DNA of 64,000 bases from Paraburkholderia sp. BL10I2N1. Lineage in GTDB: Bacteria; Pseudomonadota; Gammaproteobacteria; Burkholderiales; Burkholderiaceae. The stretch covers positions 3,968,001 to 4,032,000 of the forward strand of contig NZ_SNWA01000001.1 of the NCBI RefSeq assembly GCF_004361815.1, given 5' to 3'. How positions within the stretch are numbered: position 1 is the first letter of the stretch; the number at the start of each line of letters is the position of its first letter. The translations under genes were made by a program, and so were the position numbers. The notes under the pieces were generated by a model, which was not told where the DNA came from, did no database searches, and was given only the letters and a program-made list of their open reading frames with translations. Below, piece after piece: positions 10,931 to 19,655 of the stretch.

Positions 10931-12178
10931 TCAGGCCGCGTGGCGCTTGCGATAACCGTCGAGGAAACGTGCGATCCGGTTGATCGAATCGGCAAGATCG
11001 TCGACGTTCGGCAAGAAGACGACGCGGAAATGATCCGGCGTCTTCCAGTTGAAGCCACTGCCCTGGACGAGCAGCACACGCTCTTCGAGCAGCAGATCGA
11101 GGATGAATTGCTGGTCGTTTTCGATCGGGTACATCTTCGGATCGAGACGCGGGAACATGTACAGCGCCGCCTGCGGTTTCACACAGGTTACACCGGGAAT
11201 CGACGTCAGCATGTCGTACGCCAGTTCGCGCTGCCTGTACAGGCGCCCCGTGGGCACGATCAGATCGTTGATGCTCTGGTAGCCGCCGAGCGCCGTCTGG
11301 ATCGCGTACTGACCCGGAACGTTCGGGCACAGCCGCATCGAGGCGAGGATGCCGAGCCCTTCGACGTAGTCTTTCGAGCGGCGGCGGTTCTCGCCGGTCA
11401 GGCCTGAAATGAACATCCAGCCCGCGCGGTAGCCGCACGAACGATAGCTCTTCGACAGGCTGTTGAAGGTGACCGTGAGCACGTCTTCGGACAGCGCGCC
11501 TATCGCGGTGTGCTGCTTGCCGTCGTAGATGATCTTGTCGTAGACCTCGTCGGCGAAGATCACGAGGCCATGCTCGCGCGCGATCTGGATCAGTTCGAGC
11601 AGCAGTTCGTTCGAATACAGCGCACCGGTGGGGTTGTTCGGGTTGATCACGACGAGCGCCCGCGTGTTCGGCGTGATCTTCGCGCGGATATCGTCCGGGT
11701 CGGGCATCCAGCCGTTCGATTCGTCACAGATGTAGTGCACCGGCGTTCCGCCCGACAGGCTCACGCCGGCGGTCCACAGCGGATAGTCGGGCGCCGGCAG
11801 CAGCACTTCATCGCCGTCGTTCAGGAGACCCTGCAGCGCCATCACGATCAGTTCAGAGGCGCCGTTGCCGATGAAGATGTCGTCGAGTTCGACGCCCTGC
11901 ACGTTCTTCTGCTGTGCGTAGTGCATGATCGCCTTGCGCGCCGCGAACACGCCTTTCGAGTCGGAATAGCCCGACGAGCCCGGCAGGTTCAGGATCATGT
12001 CCTGAATGATTTCGTCCGGGGCTTCGAAACCGAACGGCGCCAGGTTGCCGATATTCAGCTTGATGATGCGATGGCCTTCTTCTTCGAGGCGCTTCGCATG
12101 TTCGAGAACGGGCCCGCGGATGTCGTAGCAGACATTCAACAGCTTGTTGGATTTCAGAATCGGTTTCACGGCGGGCAC
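10931..12178 (-). CDS. alaA: Glutamate-pyruvate (alanine) aminotransferase, AlaA type
   Basis: 415 aa class I PLP aminotransferase that closely follows E. coli AlaA (YfbQ): LLNVCYDIRGPVLEHAKRLE, LNIGNLAPFGFEAPDEI, GNGASELIVMALQGLL, APDYPLWTAGVSLSGG, INPNNPTGALYS, FADEVYDKIIYDG and the Schiff-base lysine in FNSLSKSYRSCGYRAGWM. It makes alanine from pyruvate and glutamate. The start is a GTG. It is followed after 68 bases by hom on the same strand. The alaA-hom-thrC order is consistent with coordinated amino-acid synthesis. The 470-base upstream spacer is described separately. Confidence 0.9.
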   Translation of the reverse strand: MPAVKPILKSNKLLNVCYDIRGPVLEHAKRLEEEGHRIIKLNIGNLAPFGFEAPDEIIQDMILNLPGSSGYSDSKGVFAARKAIMHYAQQKNVQGVELDDIFIGNGASELIVMALQGLLNDGDEVLLPAPDYPLWTAGVSLSGGTPVHYICDESNGWMPDPDDIRAKITPNTRALVVINPNNPTGALYSNELLLELIQIAREHGLVIFADEVYDKIIYDGKQHTAIGALSEDVLTVTFNSLSKSYRSCGYRAGWMFISGLTGENRRRSKDYVEGLGILASMRLCPNVPGQYAIQTALGGYQSINDLIVPTGRLYRQRELAYDMLTSIPGVTCVKPQAALYMFPRLDPKMYPIENDQQFILDLLLEERVLLVQGSGFNWKTPDHFRVVFLPNVDDLADSINRIARFLDGYRKRHAA

Positions 12179-12648
12179 GGGGTCCTAGTCAATCAGTCGG
12201 TGTCAGTCTGGAAAAATCAGCCTGCGATGTTCAATCTGCGAAGTCCGGCCGGGGCCGACCAGTCTGGACGGACAGGTCTGCGAAAGCCTCTTGACGGGGA
12301 AGCAGGCCCGGGAGCGGCCGGTCCATGTGGGGGGACCTGTCTGAGTCGCGCCCTTCTGTCGTCATTTTGCCGGTCTTTTGCCGTCTGACGAACCTCTCCG
12401 GCGCAGCTTGTGGCGTCGCGCGAAGCAAGGGGGCGCCGCCGGGCGGCTAAAAAGTTATAATTTAGCGGATTTTGGCCGACTTCCGCAATGCACCAACCGT
12501 GTCGGCCAACCATTTTGGCCAATTCGTCCATTTCGTGCCGCCTGGTGAGGAGCTGGCTGTGAAGCGGCACGACGCCCTTCGCGCGCAGCACCCGCCACCC
12601 GATATTCACGATGGCCACGATGCCTCACGACGACCCCGGATCACAAAT
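12179..12648. promoter_or_regulatory. Divergent intergenic region between alaA and the Mth938-like gene
   Basis: 470 bases without a convincing gene. It holds a TATAAT hexamer at 12456-12461 without a clear -35. Downstream lies a perfect 9-bp inverted repeat TTGGCCGAC (12472-12480) / GTCGGCCAA (12501-12509), and then an 8-bp palindrome TTGGCCAA (12515-12522). The first part, next to alaA, is GC-rich with short repeats. It must contain the promoters of both divergent units, but I cannot place them firmly. Confidence 0.4.
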
Positions 12649-13023
12649 TTGAAACTACACCAGGATTCCAGCGGCGCCCTCAACACCGTCACCGGCTACG
12701 GCGCCGACTATGTCGAAATCAACCTCGAGCGCCATATGGGCAGCATCCTCGTGCTTCCAGACGCGCCCGTCATCGCCTGGCCGGTCTCTTCGTTCGAATC
12801 GCTTACCCCCGAACACTTCGAGCTGCTGATTGCACCGGCACCGGAAGTCGTCGTGTTCGGCAGCGGCGAACGCCTGCGCTTTCCGCACCCGCGCCTGACC
12901 GCCGCGCTCGCGAAGCACCGCATCGGTGTCGAGACGATGGACTTCAAGGCGGCCTGCCGGACCTACAACATCCTGATGGCCGAAGGCCGCAAGGTCGCGG
13001 CTGCGTTGCTGATCGAAAGCTAG
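12649..13023 (+). CDS. Mth938-like domain protein (DUF498)
   Basis: 124 aa from a proposed TTG start that gives the usual family N-terminus (KLHQDSSGALNTVTGYGADYVEINL). The frame is open further upstream from 12472, but those residues look unlike the family and overlap the inverted repeat. The fold is the small alpha/beta Mth938 type, seen in NDUFAF3-like proteins; the bacterial function is unknown. Visible core: ILVLPDAPVIAWPV, FELLIAPAPEVVVFGSG, LTAALAKHRIGVETMDFKAACRTYNILMAEGRKVAAALL. It precedes arnT on the same strand, which may be coincidental operon membership. Confidence 0.7.
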   Translation: MKLHQDSSGALNTVTGYGADYVEINLERHMGSILVLPDAPVIAWPVSSFESLTPEHFELLIAPAPEVVVFGSGERLRFPHPRLTAALAKHRIGVETMDFKAACRTYNILMAEGRKVAAALLIES

Positions 13024-13189
13024 AACGCGCGGCGCAGGCACCGCGTCACGGCGTTGCCACACGCTGCGCGACAGGCAGCGCTGCGCCACGGCGCCTCAAT
13101 GGACCGAGGCCCGGCGCATGTCCGCCTCACTGTCGTCGCTCACCCTTCCACGACGCCGCCCCGCGGCATTGATAAACAGGCTGAAAACC

Positions 13190-14872
13190 ATGAACGATAC
13201 GCCGTCCCGGCTACCGCTCAACCGCACCGCGATCCTGCTGCTCGTCGTTGCGCTCGCTGTCATCTGGTTCGTGCCGCTCGGCTGGCGCCACCTGCTGCCG
13301 AGCGATGAGGGCCGCTATGCGGAAATGGCCCGCGAAATGTTCGTCACGGGCGACTGGATCACGCCGCGCTACAACGGCTACAAATACTTCGAAAAGCCGC
13401 CGCTGCAGACCTGGGCCAATGCGCTGACGTTCGCCTGGTTCGGCATCGGCGAATGGCAGGCGCGGCTCTACACGGCGCTCACGGGCTTCGCCGGCGTGCT
13501 GCTCGTCGGCTACACCGGCACGCGCGTGTTCAACGCGGCGACGGGCCTGTTCGCCGCGCTCGTGCTCGCGACTGCGCCGTACTGGTACCTGATGGGCCAC
13601 TTCAACACGCTCGACATGGGTCTGTCGTTCTGGATGGAGTTGACGCTCAGTGCATTGCTGCTTGCGCAGCGCCCCAACCTGCCGGCAAGCCACGTGCGGC
13701 TCTGGATGTGGCTATGCTGGGGTTCGATGGCGCTCGCCGTGCTGTCGAAGGGGCTGGTCGGCATCATCCTGCCGGGCGCCGTGCTCGTGCTGTACACGTT
13801 CATCGCGCGCGACTGGGCAGTCTGGAAACGCCTGTATCTGGTGAGCGGCCTGATTGTCTTCTTCGTGATTGCAACGCCCTGGTTCGTTCTCGTCCAGCAG
13901 CGCAACCCGGAATTCCTGAATTTCTTCTTCATCGTCCAGCAGTTCCAGCGCTATCTGACGCCCGAGCAGAATCGCCCCGGCCCCATCTACTACTTCGTGC
14001 CGGTGATTCTCGTAGGGTTTCTGCCGTGGCTGTCGGTGAGCATTCAGAGCATCCGCCACGCGCTGCGCACGCCGCGCCAGCCGAACGGCTTCTCGCCGGT
14101 GACCCTGCTGCTGGTGTGGGCGGTGTTCATCTTCCTGTTCTTCAGTGCATCGCATTCGAAGCTGCTCTCGTACACGCTGCCGATCGCCCCGGCCCTCGCA
14201 CTCGTCATCGGCATGTACCTGCCGCTCGTGACGCGCGACCAGTGGCGCCGCCACCTGACCGGCTATGCCGTGTTCTTCGTCGTCGCAGCGTTTGGTGCGA
14301 TTTTCCTCGGCCGGCTGGGCAACGCGCGAACGCCGAACGAGCTGTATCGCGCCTATCAGGTCTGGGTATTCGCGGCGCTTGGCACAGGGTTCCTGCTCAC
14401 GCTCGTCGCGCTCTGGCTCAACCGGCAGAGCCGCACCGGAATCGTCGGCGCGACCGTGGCGTTCGGCTCCGCGTGGCTGCTGGTTGCCACCATCGCGGGC
14501 ACGGGTCATGACGTGTTCGGGCGCCTGAGCTCTGGCGCGCCGCTCGCGCCCGCCGTCAAGGCTGCGCTGGCAAAGCTGCCGCCCGATACGCCGTTCTACT
14601 CGGTGGGGGTGCTCGATCACACGATGCCGTTCTACATCGGCCACACGATGATCATGGTCGCGCAGCCGGATGAACTGACATTCGGTGTGTCGGTGGAACC
14701 GGAGAAATGGGTGCCGACCGTCGACGAATGGATCAAACGGTGGGACAGCGACCGTTATGCGCTCGCCTTGATGCCGACGCAGCGCTTTAACGAACTGTCG
14801 GCCCGGAACGTGCCGATGCAGGTCGTCGCCCGCGATGTGCGGCGCGTGATCGTGGAAAAACCGCAACAGTAA
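13190..14872 (+). CDS. arnT: 4-amino-4-deoxy-L-arabinose transferase ArnT (GT39/GT83-type)
   Basis: 560 aa multi-spanning inner-membrane glycosyltransferase. ArnT moves aminoarabinose from undecaprenyl phosphate onto lipid A on the periplasmic face, lowering the negative charge of LPS and giving polymyxin resistance. After the first membrane helix it has the conserved acidic loop PSDEGRYAEMAREM and the segment YNGYKYFEKPPLQTWANAL, both typical of ArnT. About ten further hydrophobic segments follow, then a soluble periplasmic C-terminal part (~430-560) with YSVGVLDHTMPFYIGHTM. The ATG at 13190 gives the family-like N-terminus; an ATG at 13118 is an alternative. The other arn genes follow. Confidence 0.9.
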   Translation: MNDTPSRLPLNRTAILLLVVALAVIWFVPLGWRHLLPSDEGRYAEMAREMFVTGDWITPRYNGYKYFEKPPLQTWANALTFAWFGIGEWQARLYTALTGFAGVLLVGYTGTRVFNAATGLFAALVLATAPYWYLMGHFNTLDMGLSFWMELTLSALLLAQRPNLPASHVRLWMWLCWGSMALAVLSKGLVGIILPGAVLVLYTFIARDWAVWKRLYLVSGLIVFFVIATPWFVLVQQRNPEFLNFFFIVQQFQRYLTPEQNRPGPIYYFVPVILVGFLPWLSVSIQSIRHALRTPRQPNGFSPVTLLLVWAVFIFLFFSASHSKLLSYTLPIAPALALVIGMYLPLVTRDQWRRHLTGYAVFFVVAAFGAIFLGRLGNARTPNELYRAYQVWVFAALGTGFLLTLVALWLNRQSRTGIVGATVAFGSAWLLVATIAGTGHDVFGRLSSGAPLAPAVKAALAKLPPDTPFYSVGVLDHTMPFYIGHTMIMVAQPDELTFGVSVEPEKWVPTVDEWIKRWDSDRYALALMPTQRFNELSARNVPMQVVARDVRRVIVEKPQQ

Positions 14873-14906
14873 CCCCATATCTGGACCAACGGACCTCTCG
14901 TCGCCG

Positions 14907-15278
14907 ATGAACCCCATTTCCCTCTTTTGCATCCTCGCAGGCGTGTCGCTGAACGCCTGCGCGCAGTTGCTGCTCAAAGCCGGCACGAATGCCGTTGGAC
15001 ACTTCGAATTCACCCGTGCGAACATCCTGCCCATCGCCTTCAGGCTGGCAACCCAGTTGCCGATCATCGGCGGCCTCGCCTGCTATGTCGTGAGCGTCGG
15101 CGTCTGGGTGATCGGGTTGTCGCGGGTCGATGTATCGATTGCCTATCCGATGCTCTCACTCGGCTACGTCGTCAACGCCTTCGCGGCCTGGTATCTGTTC
15201 GGCGAGGTGCTGTCGGTCCAGAAGCTCGTTGGCATCGGCATTATCCTGGTTGGTGTTTTCGTGCTTGCACGAAGCTAG
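14907..15278 (+). CDS. ArnE-like EamA/SMR flippase subunit for undecaprenyl-P-aminoarabinose
   Basis: 123 aa with four hydrophobic helices, the size of an SMR/EamA half-transporter. It ends LSRVDVSIAYPMLSLGYVVNAFAAWYLFGE, then VQKLVGIGIILVGVFVLARS, typical of ArnE/ArnF proteins that flip Und-P-L-Ara4N to the periplasm. It follows arnT by 34 bases. Only one such subunit is in the cluster, whereas enterobacteria have the ArnE-ArnF pair, so it may work as a homodimer or with a partner elsewhere. Confidence 0.8.
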   Translation: MNPISLFCILAGVSLNACAQLLLKAGTNAVGHFEFTRANILPIAFRLATQLPIIGGLACYVVSVGVWVIGLSRVDVSIAYPMLSLGYVVNAFAAWYLFGEVLSVQKLVGIGIILVGVFVLARS

Positions 15279-15364
15279 CCGCGGTGGTGGTATAAAGCCG
15301 CCCTGCAACCGTCAGCGCAACGGTCCGTTGCCGATCGCCGCGTCGAGCCGTTCTTTGGCAGACG

Positions 15365-15381
15365 CTTAAGCGTGCCTTAAG
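15365..15381 (+). promoter_or_regulatory. PmrA-type box upstream of arnB
   Basis: Two identical direct hexamers CTTAAG (15365-15370 and 15376-15381) are separated by exactly 5 bases (CGTGC). This matches the PmrA response-regulator consensus YTTAAK-N5-YTTAAK known from enterobacterial lipid A modification promoters. It lies in the 166-base gap between arnE and arnB, 63 bases before the arnB start, so arnB-C-A-A-D probably form a separately induced transcription unit. Confidence 0.65.
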
Positions 15382-15444
15382 GTTCGCATAAGGCCTGTTT
15401 GAGCACACTTGCACATTGCACCCTTTTTATCGAGCACAGCATTC

Positions 15445-16593
15445 ATGAGCCAGCCATCAGTCCCGTTTTTGCCGTTTGTCCGTCCGGAAATCGATGAAGA
15501 GACGATTCAGGGCGTAGCCGACGTGCTGCGCTCCGGCTGGATCACGACCGGTCCGCAGAACCAGAAGTTCGAGGCCGCGCTGTCGGAATTCTGCGGCGGG
15601 CGACCGGTGCGCACGTTCAATTCCGGCACGGCGACGCTCGAAATCGGTCTGCGAATCGCCGGCGTGGGCGAAGGCGACGAAGTCATCACGACGCCGGCCT
15701 CGTGGGTCGCAACGAGCAACGTGATCATCGAAACGGGCGCGACGCCGGTCTTCGTCGACATCGATCCGAAGACGCGTAACATGGATCTGGGCCTGCTCGA
15801 GAAGGCCATCACAGCGCGCACGAAAGCAATCATTCCGGTTTATCTGTCGGGCCTGCCGGTCGACATGGACCGCCTGTACGACATTGCCCAGGCACATAAA
15901 CTGCGTGTCGTCGAAGATGCCGCGCAGGCATTCGGCTCGACCTGGAAAGGCGAGCGCATCGGCAAGCTCGGCGATATGGTTTCATTCAGCTTTCATGCGA
16001 ACAAGAACCTGACGTCAATCGAAGGCGGCGCACTCGTGCTCAACAACGAAGACGAAGCGATCCTCGCCCAGAAGTACCGCCTGCAGGGCATCACGCGCAC
16101 CGGCTTCGACGGCATGGACTGCGACGTGCTCGGCGGCAAGTACAACCTGACGGACGTGGCCGCACGCGTCGGCCTCGGCCAGCTGCCGCATCTGCAACGC
16201 TTCATCGCGCAGCGCAAAAATCTTGCACGCGCTTACTTTTCAGGCTTCGAAGGCGGCGCGGCCGTCAAACTCGGCGTCGGCCTGCCGCTCGCGGACTTCG
16301 AGAACAGCAACTGGCACATGTTCCAGATCACGCTGCCGCTCGAAAAGCTGTCGCTGGATCGCGCCGGCTTCATGGCGCAGTTGAAGGAACGCGGTATCGG
16401 CTCGGGGGTGCACTACCCGGCAATCCACCTGTTCTCGCTGTATCGCGCGCGGGGCTTCAAGGAAGGCATGTTCCCTCACGCGGAGCGCTTCGGCGCCACC
16501 ACGGTCACGCTGCCGCTCTTCACGCAGATGAACGAAGGTGACGTGGCACGGGTATGCCGCGCGGTCAATGAAATTTGCGAACAATTCGGAAAA
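15445..16593 (+). CDS. arnB: UDP-4-amino-4-deoxy-L-arabinose aminotransferase ArnB
   Basis: 382-383 aa DegT/DnrJ/EryC1-type PLP aminotransferase. It transfers an amino group from glutamate to UDP-Ara4O to give UDP-L-Ara4N. The start MSQPSVPFLPFVRPEIDEE is chosen over an ATG 36 bases upstream. Diagnostic features: ITTGPQNQKFEAALSEFCG, FNSGTATLEIGLRIAG, VVEDAAQAFGSTWKGERIGKLGD, and the PLP lysine in SFSFHANKNLTSIEGGALV. The stop codon ends at 16596 and arnC starts 6 bases later. Confidence 0.95.
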
Positions 16594-16602
16594 TAAGCGG
16601 AA

Positions 16603-17664
16603 ATGAGTCAAACGGAACATCACTCCCGAGCGTCGGACGCGCCGGAAGTCTCGATCGTCATCCCGGTGTACAACGAAGAGCAAGGTCTCGCGGAGCTCTT
16701 CGCACGTCTCTACCCGGCGCTCGACACACTCGGCACAACCTACGAAGTGATCTTCATCAACGACGGCAGCCGGGACAAATCGGCGGCGATACTCGCCGGG
16801 CAGTTCCGCGCGAGGCCCGACGTGACGCGCGTGATCCTGCTGAACGGCAACTTCGGTCAGCACATGGCGATCCTCGCGGGCTTCGAGCAGTCGCACGGCG
16901 AGATCATCCTCACGCTCGACGCCGACCTGCAGAATCCGCCGGAAGAAATCGCCAAGCTCGTCGCGAAGATGCGCGAGGGCTACGACTACGTCGGCTCGAT
17001 CCGCACGCAGCGCCAGGACAGCCTGTGGCGCCGCAAGGCGTCGCGCGCGATGAACCGTCTGCGCGAACGCATTACTCGCATCAAGATGACTGATCAGGGC
17101 TGCATGCTGCGCGCGTACAGCCGTCAGGTCATCGATACGATCAACCGCTGCGGCGAAATCAATACGTTCATTCCAGCACTCGCGTACACATTCGCGCAAA
17201 ACCCGGTCGAGATCGAGGTCGCGCACGAAGAGCGTTTTGCGGGCGAATCGAAGTATTCGCTCTACAGCCTGATCCGTTTGAACTTCGACCTGGTGACCGG
17301 CTTCTCGGTGGTGCCGCTGCAGTGGCTGTCGTTCATCGGCGTGATCCTGTCGTTCGGATCAGCCGCACTGTTCGTGCTGCTGCTGATCCGCCGCTTTATC
17401 ATCGGCGCGGAAGTGCAAGGTGTGTTCACGCTCTTCGCCATTACGTTCTTCCTGCTTGGCGTGATCATTTTCGCGCTCGGGCTGCTTGGCGAATATATCG
17501 GGCGCATCTATCAGCAGGTGCGCGCGCGGCCACGCTATCTGGTGCAGACGATCCTCGAACAGCGCGACGGCACCACGGTCACGCAGACCCCGCGACAGAC
17601 CGTCGTGCAGGCTGTGCAGAATGTGCAGATCGCGCCAGCCATCGATCAGGGCCCGCAGCCATGA
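16603..17664 (+). CDS. arnC: Undecaprenyl-phosphate 4-deoxy-4-formamido-L-arabinose transferase ArnC
   Basis: 353 aa GT2 glycosyltransferase anchored in the inner membrane. It attaches the formylated sugar to undecaprenyl phosphate. The N-terminal catalytic domain carries VSIVIPVYNEEQGLAELF, EVIFINDGSRDKS and the DxD region LTLDADLQNPPEEIAKL. Two C-terminal hydrophobic segments (~235-255 and ~270-295) match the two membrane helices of ArnC/DPM-type enzymes. A Gln/Val/Thr-rich tail of about 35 residues follows. Its stop overlaps the next start as ATGA. Confidence 0.95.
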   Translation: MSQTEHHSRASDAPEVSIVIPVYNEEQGLAELFARLYPALDTLGTTYEVIFINDGSRDKSAAILAGQFRARPDVTRVILLNGNFGQHMAILAGFEQSHGEIILTLDADLQNPPEEIAKLVAKMREGYDYVGSIRTQRQDSLWRRKASRAMNRLRERITRIKMTDQGCMLRAYSRQVIDTINRCGEINTFIPALAYTFAQNPVEIEVAHEERFAGESKYSLYSLIRLNFDLVTGFSVVPLQWLSFIGVILSFGSAALFVLLLIRRFIIGAEVQGVFTLFAITFFLLGVIIFALGLLGEYIGRIYQQVRARPRYLVQTILEQRDGTTVTQTPRQTVVQAVQNVQIAPAIDQGPQP

Positions 17665-18599
17665 AGCCCCGCGCGGTCGTATTCGCCTATCACAATGTCG
17701 GCGTGCGCTGCCTGCAGGTGCTGCTCGCGCGCGGTGTCGACGTGGCGCTCGTCGTCACCCACGAAGACAGCCCGACCGAGAACATCTGGTTCGGCAGCGT
17801 TGCGTCGGTGGCCGCCGAACATGGCGTTCCCGTCGTCACGCCGGCCGACCCGCGCAGCCCCGAACTGCGCGCCGCCGTGAGCGCCGCACGGCCGGACTTC
17901 ATCTTCTCGTTCTATTACCGGCACATGCTGCCGGTCGACCTGCTGGCGATCGCCGCACGGGGCGCGTACAACATGCACGGTTCGCTGCTGCCTAAATACC
18001 GCGGCCGCGTGCCGACCAACTGGGCGGTGCTGAACGGCGAAACGGAAACGGGCGCCACGCTGCATGAAATGGCGGCGAAGCCCGACGCCGGCGCAATCGT
18101 CGCGCAGACACCTGTGCCGATCCTGCCCGACGATACCGCCGCGCAGGTTTTCGACAAGGTCACCGTCGCGGCCGAGCAGACGCTCTGGCGCGTGTTGCCG
18201 GCCCTGCTAGCCGGCGAAGCGCCACATCTGCCGAACGATCTGTCGCATGGCAGCTACTTCGGAGGGCGCAAACCGGAAGACGGACGCATCGACTGGAACC
18301 AGCCGGCGCATCAGGTCTACAACCTGATACGCGCGGTCGCGCCGCCCTATCCGGGTGCCTTCACGGAGCTCGAAGGCCAGCGTTTCATCGTCGCGCGGGC
18401 ACGACTGGCGCCACCCGCAGCCCTGCAGTCGGATTTGCCGCCGGGACTCCACGTAAGCGATAATGCCATTTTTGCGATATGCGGCGACGGTCGCGCCATC
18501 GCTATTCACGAATTGCGGCATCAGCACGACGGTCAAGAAACCGTCGTCACCCCCGCCGGATTCACCCAGCTCATTCACTCTCCCCGTCACTCTTCATGA
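17661..18599 (+). CDS. UDP-4-amino-4-deoxy-L-arabinose formyltransferase (ArnA N-terminal activity, stand-alone)
   Basis: 312 aa. It N-formylates UDP-L-Ara4N with 10-formyl-tetrahydrofolate. The fold is that of Met-tRNA formyltransferase: the active-site Asn-x-His is in YNMHGSLLPKYRGRVPTNWA and the catalytic Asp in KPDAGAIVAQ. A C-terminal FMT-C-like region contains GRIDWNQPAHQVYNLIRAVAPPYPGAF. In E. coli this domain is fused to the dehydrogenase in ArnA; here it is a separate gene. The start overlaps the arnC stop and its own stop overlaps the next start, both as ATGA, so translation is likely coupled. Confidence 0.92.
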   Translation: MKPRAVVFAYHNVGVRCLQVLLARGVDVALVVTHEDSPTENIWFGSVASVAAEHGVPVVTPADPRSPELRAAVSAARPDFIFSFYYRHMLPVDLLAIAARGAYNMHGSLLPKYRGRVPTNWAVLNGETETGATLHEMAAKPDAGAIVAQTPVPILPDDTAAQVFDKVTVAAEQTLWRVLPALLAGEAPHLPNDLSHGSYFGGRKPEDGRIDWNQPAHQVYNLIRAVAPPYPGAFTELEGQRFIVARARLAPPAALQSDLPPGLHVSDNAIFAICGDGRAIAIHELRHQHDGQETVVTPAGFTQLIHSPRHSS

Positions 18600-19645
18600 A
18601 AAAAGTCCTGATTCTGGGCGTCAATGGCTTCATCGGCCATCACCTGTCCAAGCGCATTCTCGAAACGACCGACTGGGATGTGTTCGGAATGGACATGCAG
18701 ACCGACCGCCTTGGCGACCTCGTCAATCACGAGCGGATGCACTTCTTTGAAGGCGACATCACGATCAACAAGGAATGGGTCGAATATCACGTGAAGAAGT
18801 GCGACGTGATCCTGCCGCTCGTCGCGATCGCTACGCCCGCAACCTACGTCAAGCAGCCGCTGCGCGTGTTCGAACTCGACTTCGAAGCAAACCTGCCGAT
18901 CGTCCGTTCGGCCGTCAAGTACGGCAAGCACCTGGTCTTCCCGTCGACCTCCGAGGTCTACGGCATGTGCGACGATGAACAGTTCGATCCGGACGCATCG
19001 CAACTCACCTACGGCCCGATCAACAAGCCGCGCTGGATCTACGCGTGCTCGAAGCAACTGATGGACCGCGTGATCTGGGGTTATGGCATGGAGGGCCTCA
19101 ACTTCACGCTGTTCCGTCCGTTCAACTGGATCGGCCCGGGCCTCGATTCAATCTACACGCCGAAGGAAGGTAGCTCGCGCGTGGTCACGCAGTTCCTCGG
19201 CCATATCGTGCGCGGCGAGAACATCAGCCTCGTCGACGGCGGAGCGCAAAAGCGTGCGTTCACCGATATCGACGACGGCATCGGCGCTCTGATGAAGATC
19301 ATCGAAAACAGGAACGGCGTCGCGACGGGCAAGATCTACAACATCGGCAATCCGACCAACAACTTCTCGGTGCGCGAACTCGCGCACAAGATGCTGGCGC
19401 TCGCCGCCGAATTCCCGGAATACGCGGAAACGGCGAAGAAGGTTCAGCTCGTCGAGACGTCGTCGGGTGCGTACTACGGCGCGGGCTATCAGGACGTGCA
19501 GAACCGCGTGCCGAAGATCGACAACACGAAGCAGGAACTCGGCTGGGCGCCGGTGTCCACCTTCGACGACGCACTGCGCAAGATTTTCGAAGCGTATCGC
19601 GGCCACGTCGCCGACGCTCGCGCGCTCGTCGAGCAGCAAGCGTAA
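18596..19645 (+). CDS. arnA: UDP-glucuronate oxidative decarboxylase (ArnA C-terminal activity, stand-alone)
   Basis: 349 aa extended SDR. It oxidises UDP-glucuronate to UDP-Ara4O with loss of CO2, the first committed step of the pathway. The NAD-binding motif GVNGFIGHHL is at the N-terminus. The catalytic region is STSEVYGM and YACSKQLMDR. The substrate-binding arginine that defines ArnA decarboxylases is in FRPFNWIGPGLDSI. GGAQKRAFTDIDDGI is the usual late SDR motif. It is translationally coupled to the formyltransferase by a 4-base overlap. Confidence 0.94.
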   Translation: MKKVLILGVNGFIGHHLSKRILETTDWDVFGMDMQTDRLGDLVNHERMHFFEGDITINKEWVEYHVKKCDVILPLVAIATPATYVKQPLRVFELDFEANLPIVRSAVKYGKHLVFPSTSEVYGMCDDEQFDPDASQLTYGPINKPRWIYACSKQLMDRVIWGYGMEGLNFTLFRPFNWIGPGLDSIYTPKEGSSRVVTQFLGHIVRGENISLVDGGAQKRAFTDIDDGIGALMKIIENRNGVATGKIYNIGNPTNNFSVRELAHKMLALAAEFPEYAETAKKVQLVETSSGAYYGAGYQDVQNRVPKIDNTKQELGWAPVSTFDDALRKIFEAYRGHVADARALVEQQA

Positions 19646-19655
19646 AGGCGGCGCC

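Noticed and set aside
10863..11438. N-terminal extension of homoserine dehydrogenase by ~190 codons
   Set aside because: It overlaps alaA in another frame and reads as an Arg/Pro-rich shadow; the canonical Rossmann start is at 10862.
12456..12461. TATAAT as the promoter of the Mth938-arnT unit
   Set aside because: No acceptable -35 element at 15-19 bases; kept only as a note in the intergenic entry.
13712..15067. A 451-codon minus-strand open frame opposite arnT and arnE
   Set aside because: Low-complexity Arg/Asp/His-rich translation; the opposite frame is arnT and arnE with full family motifs.
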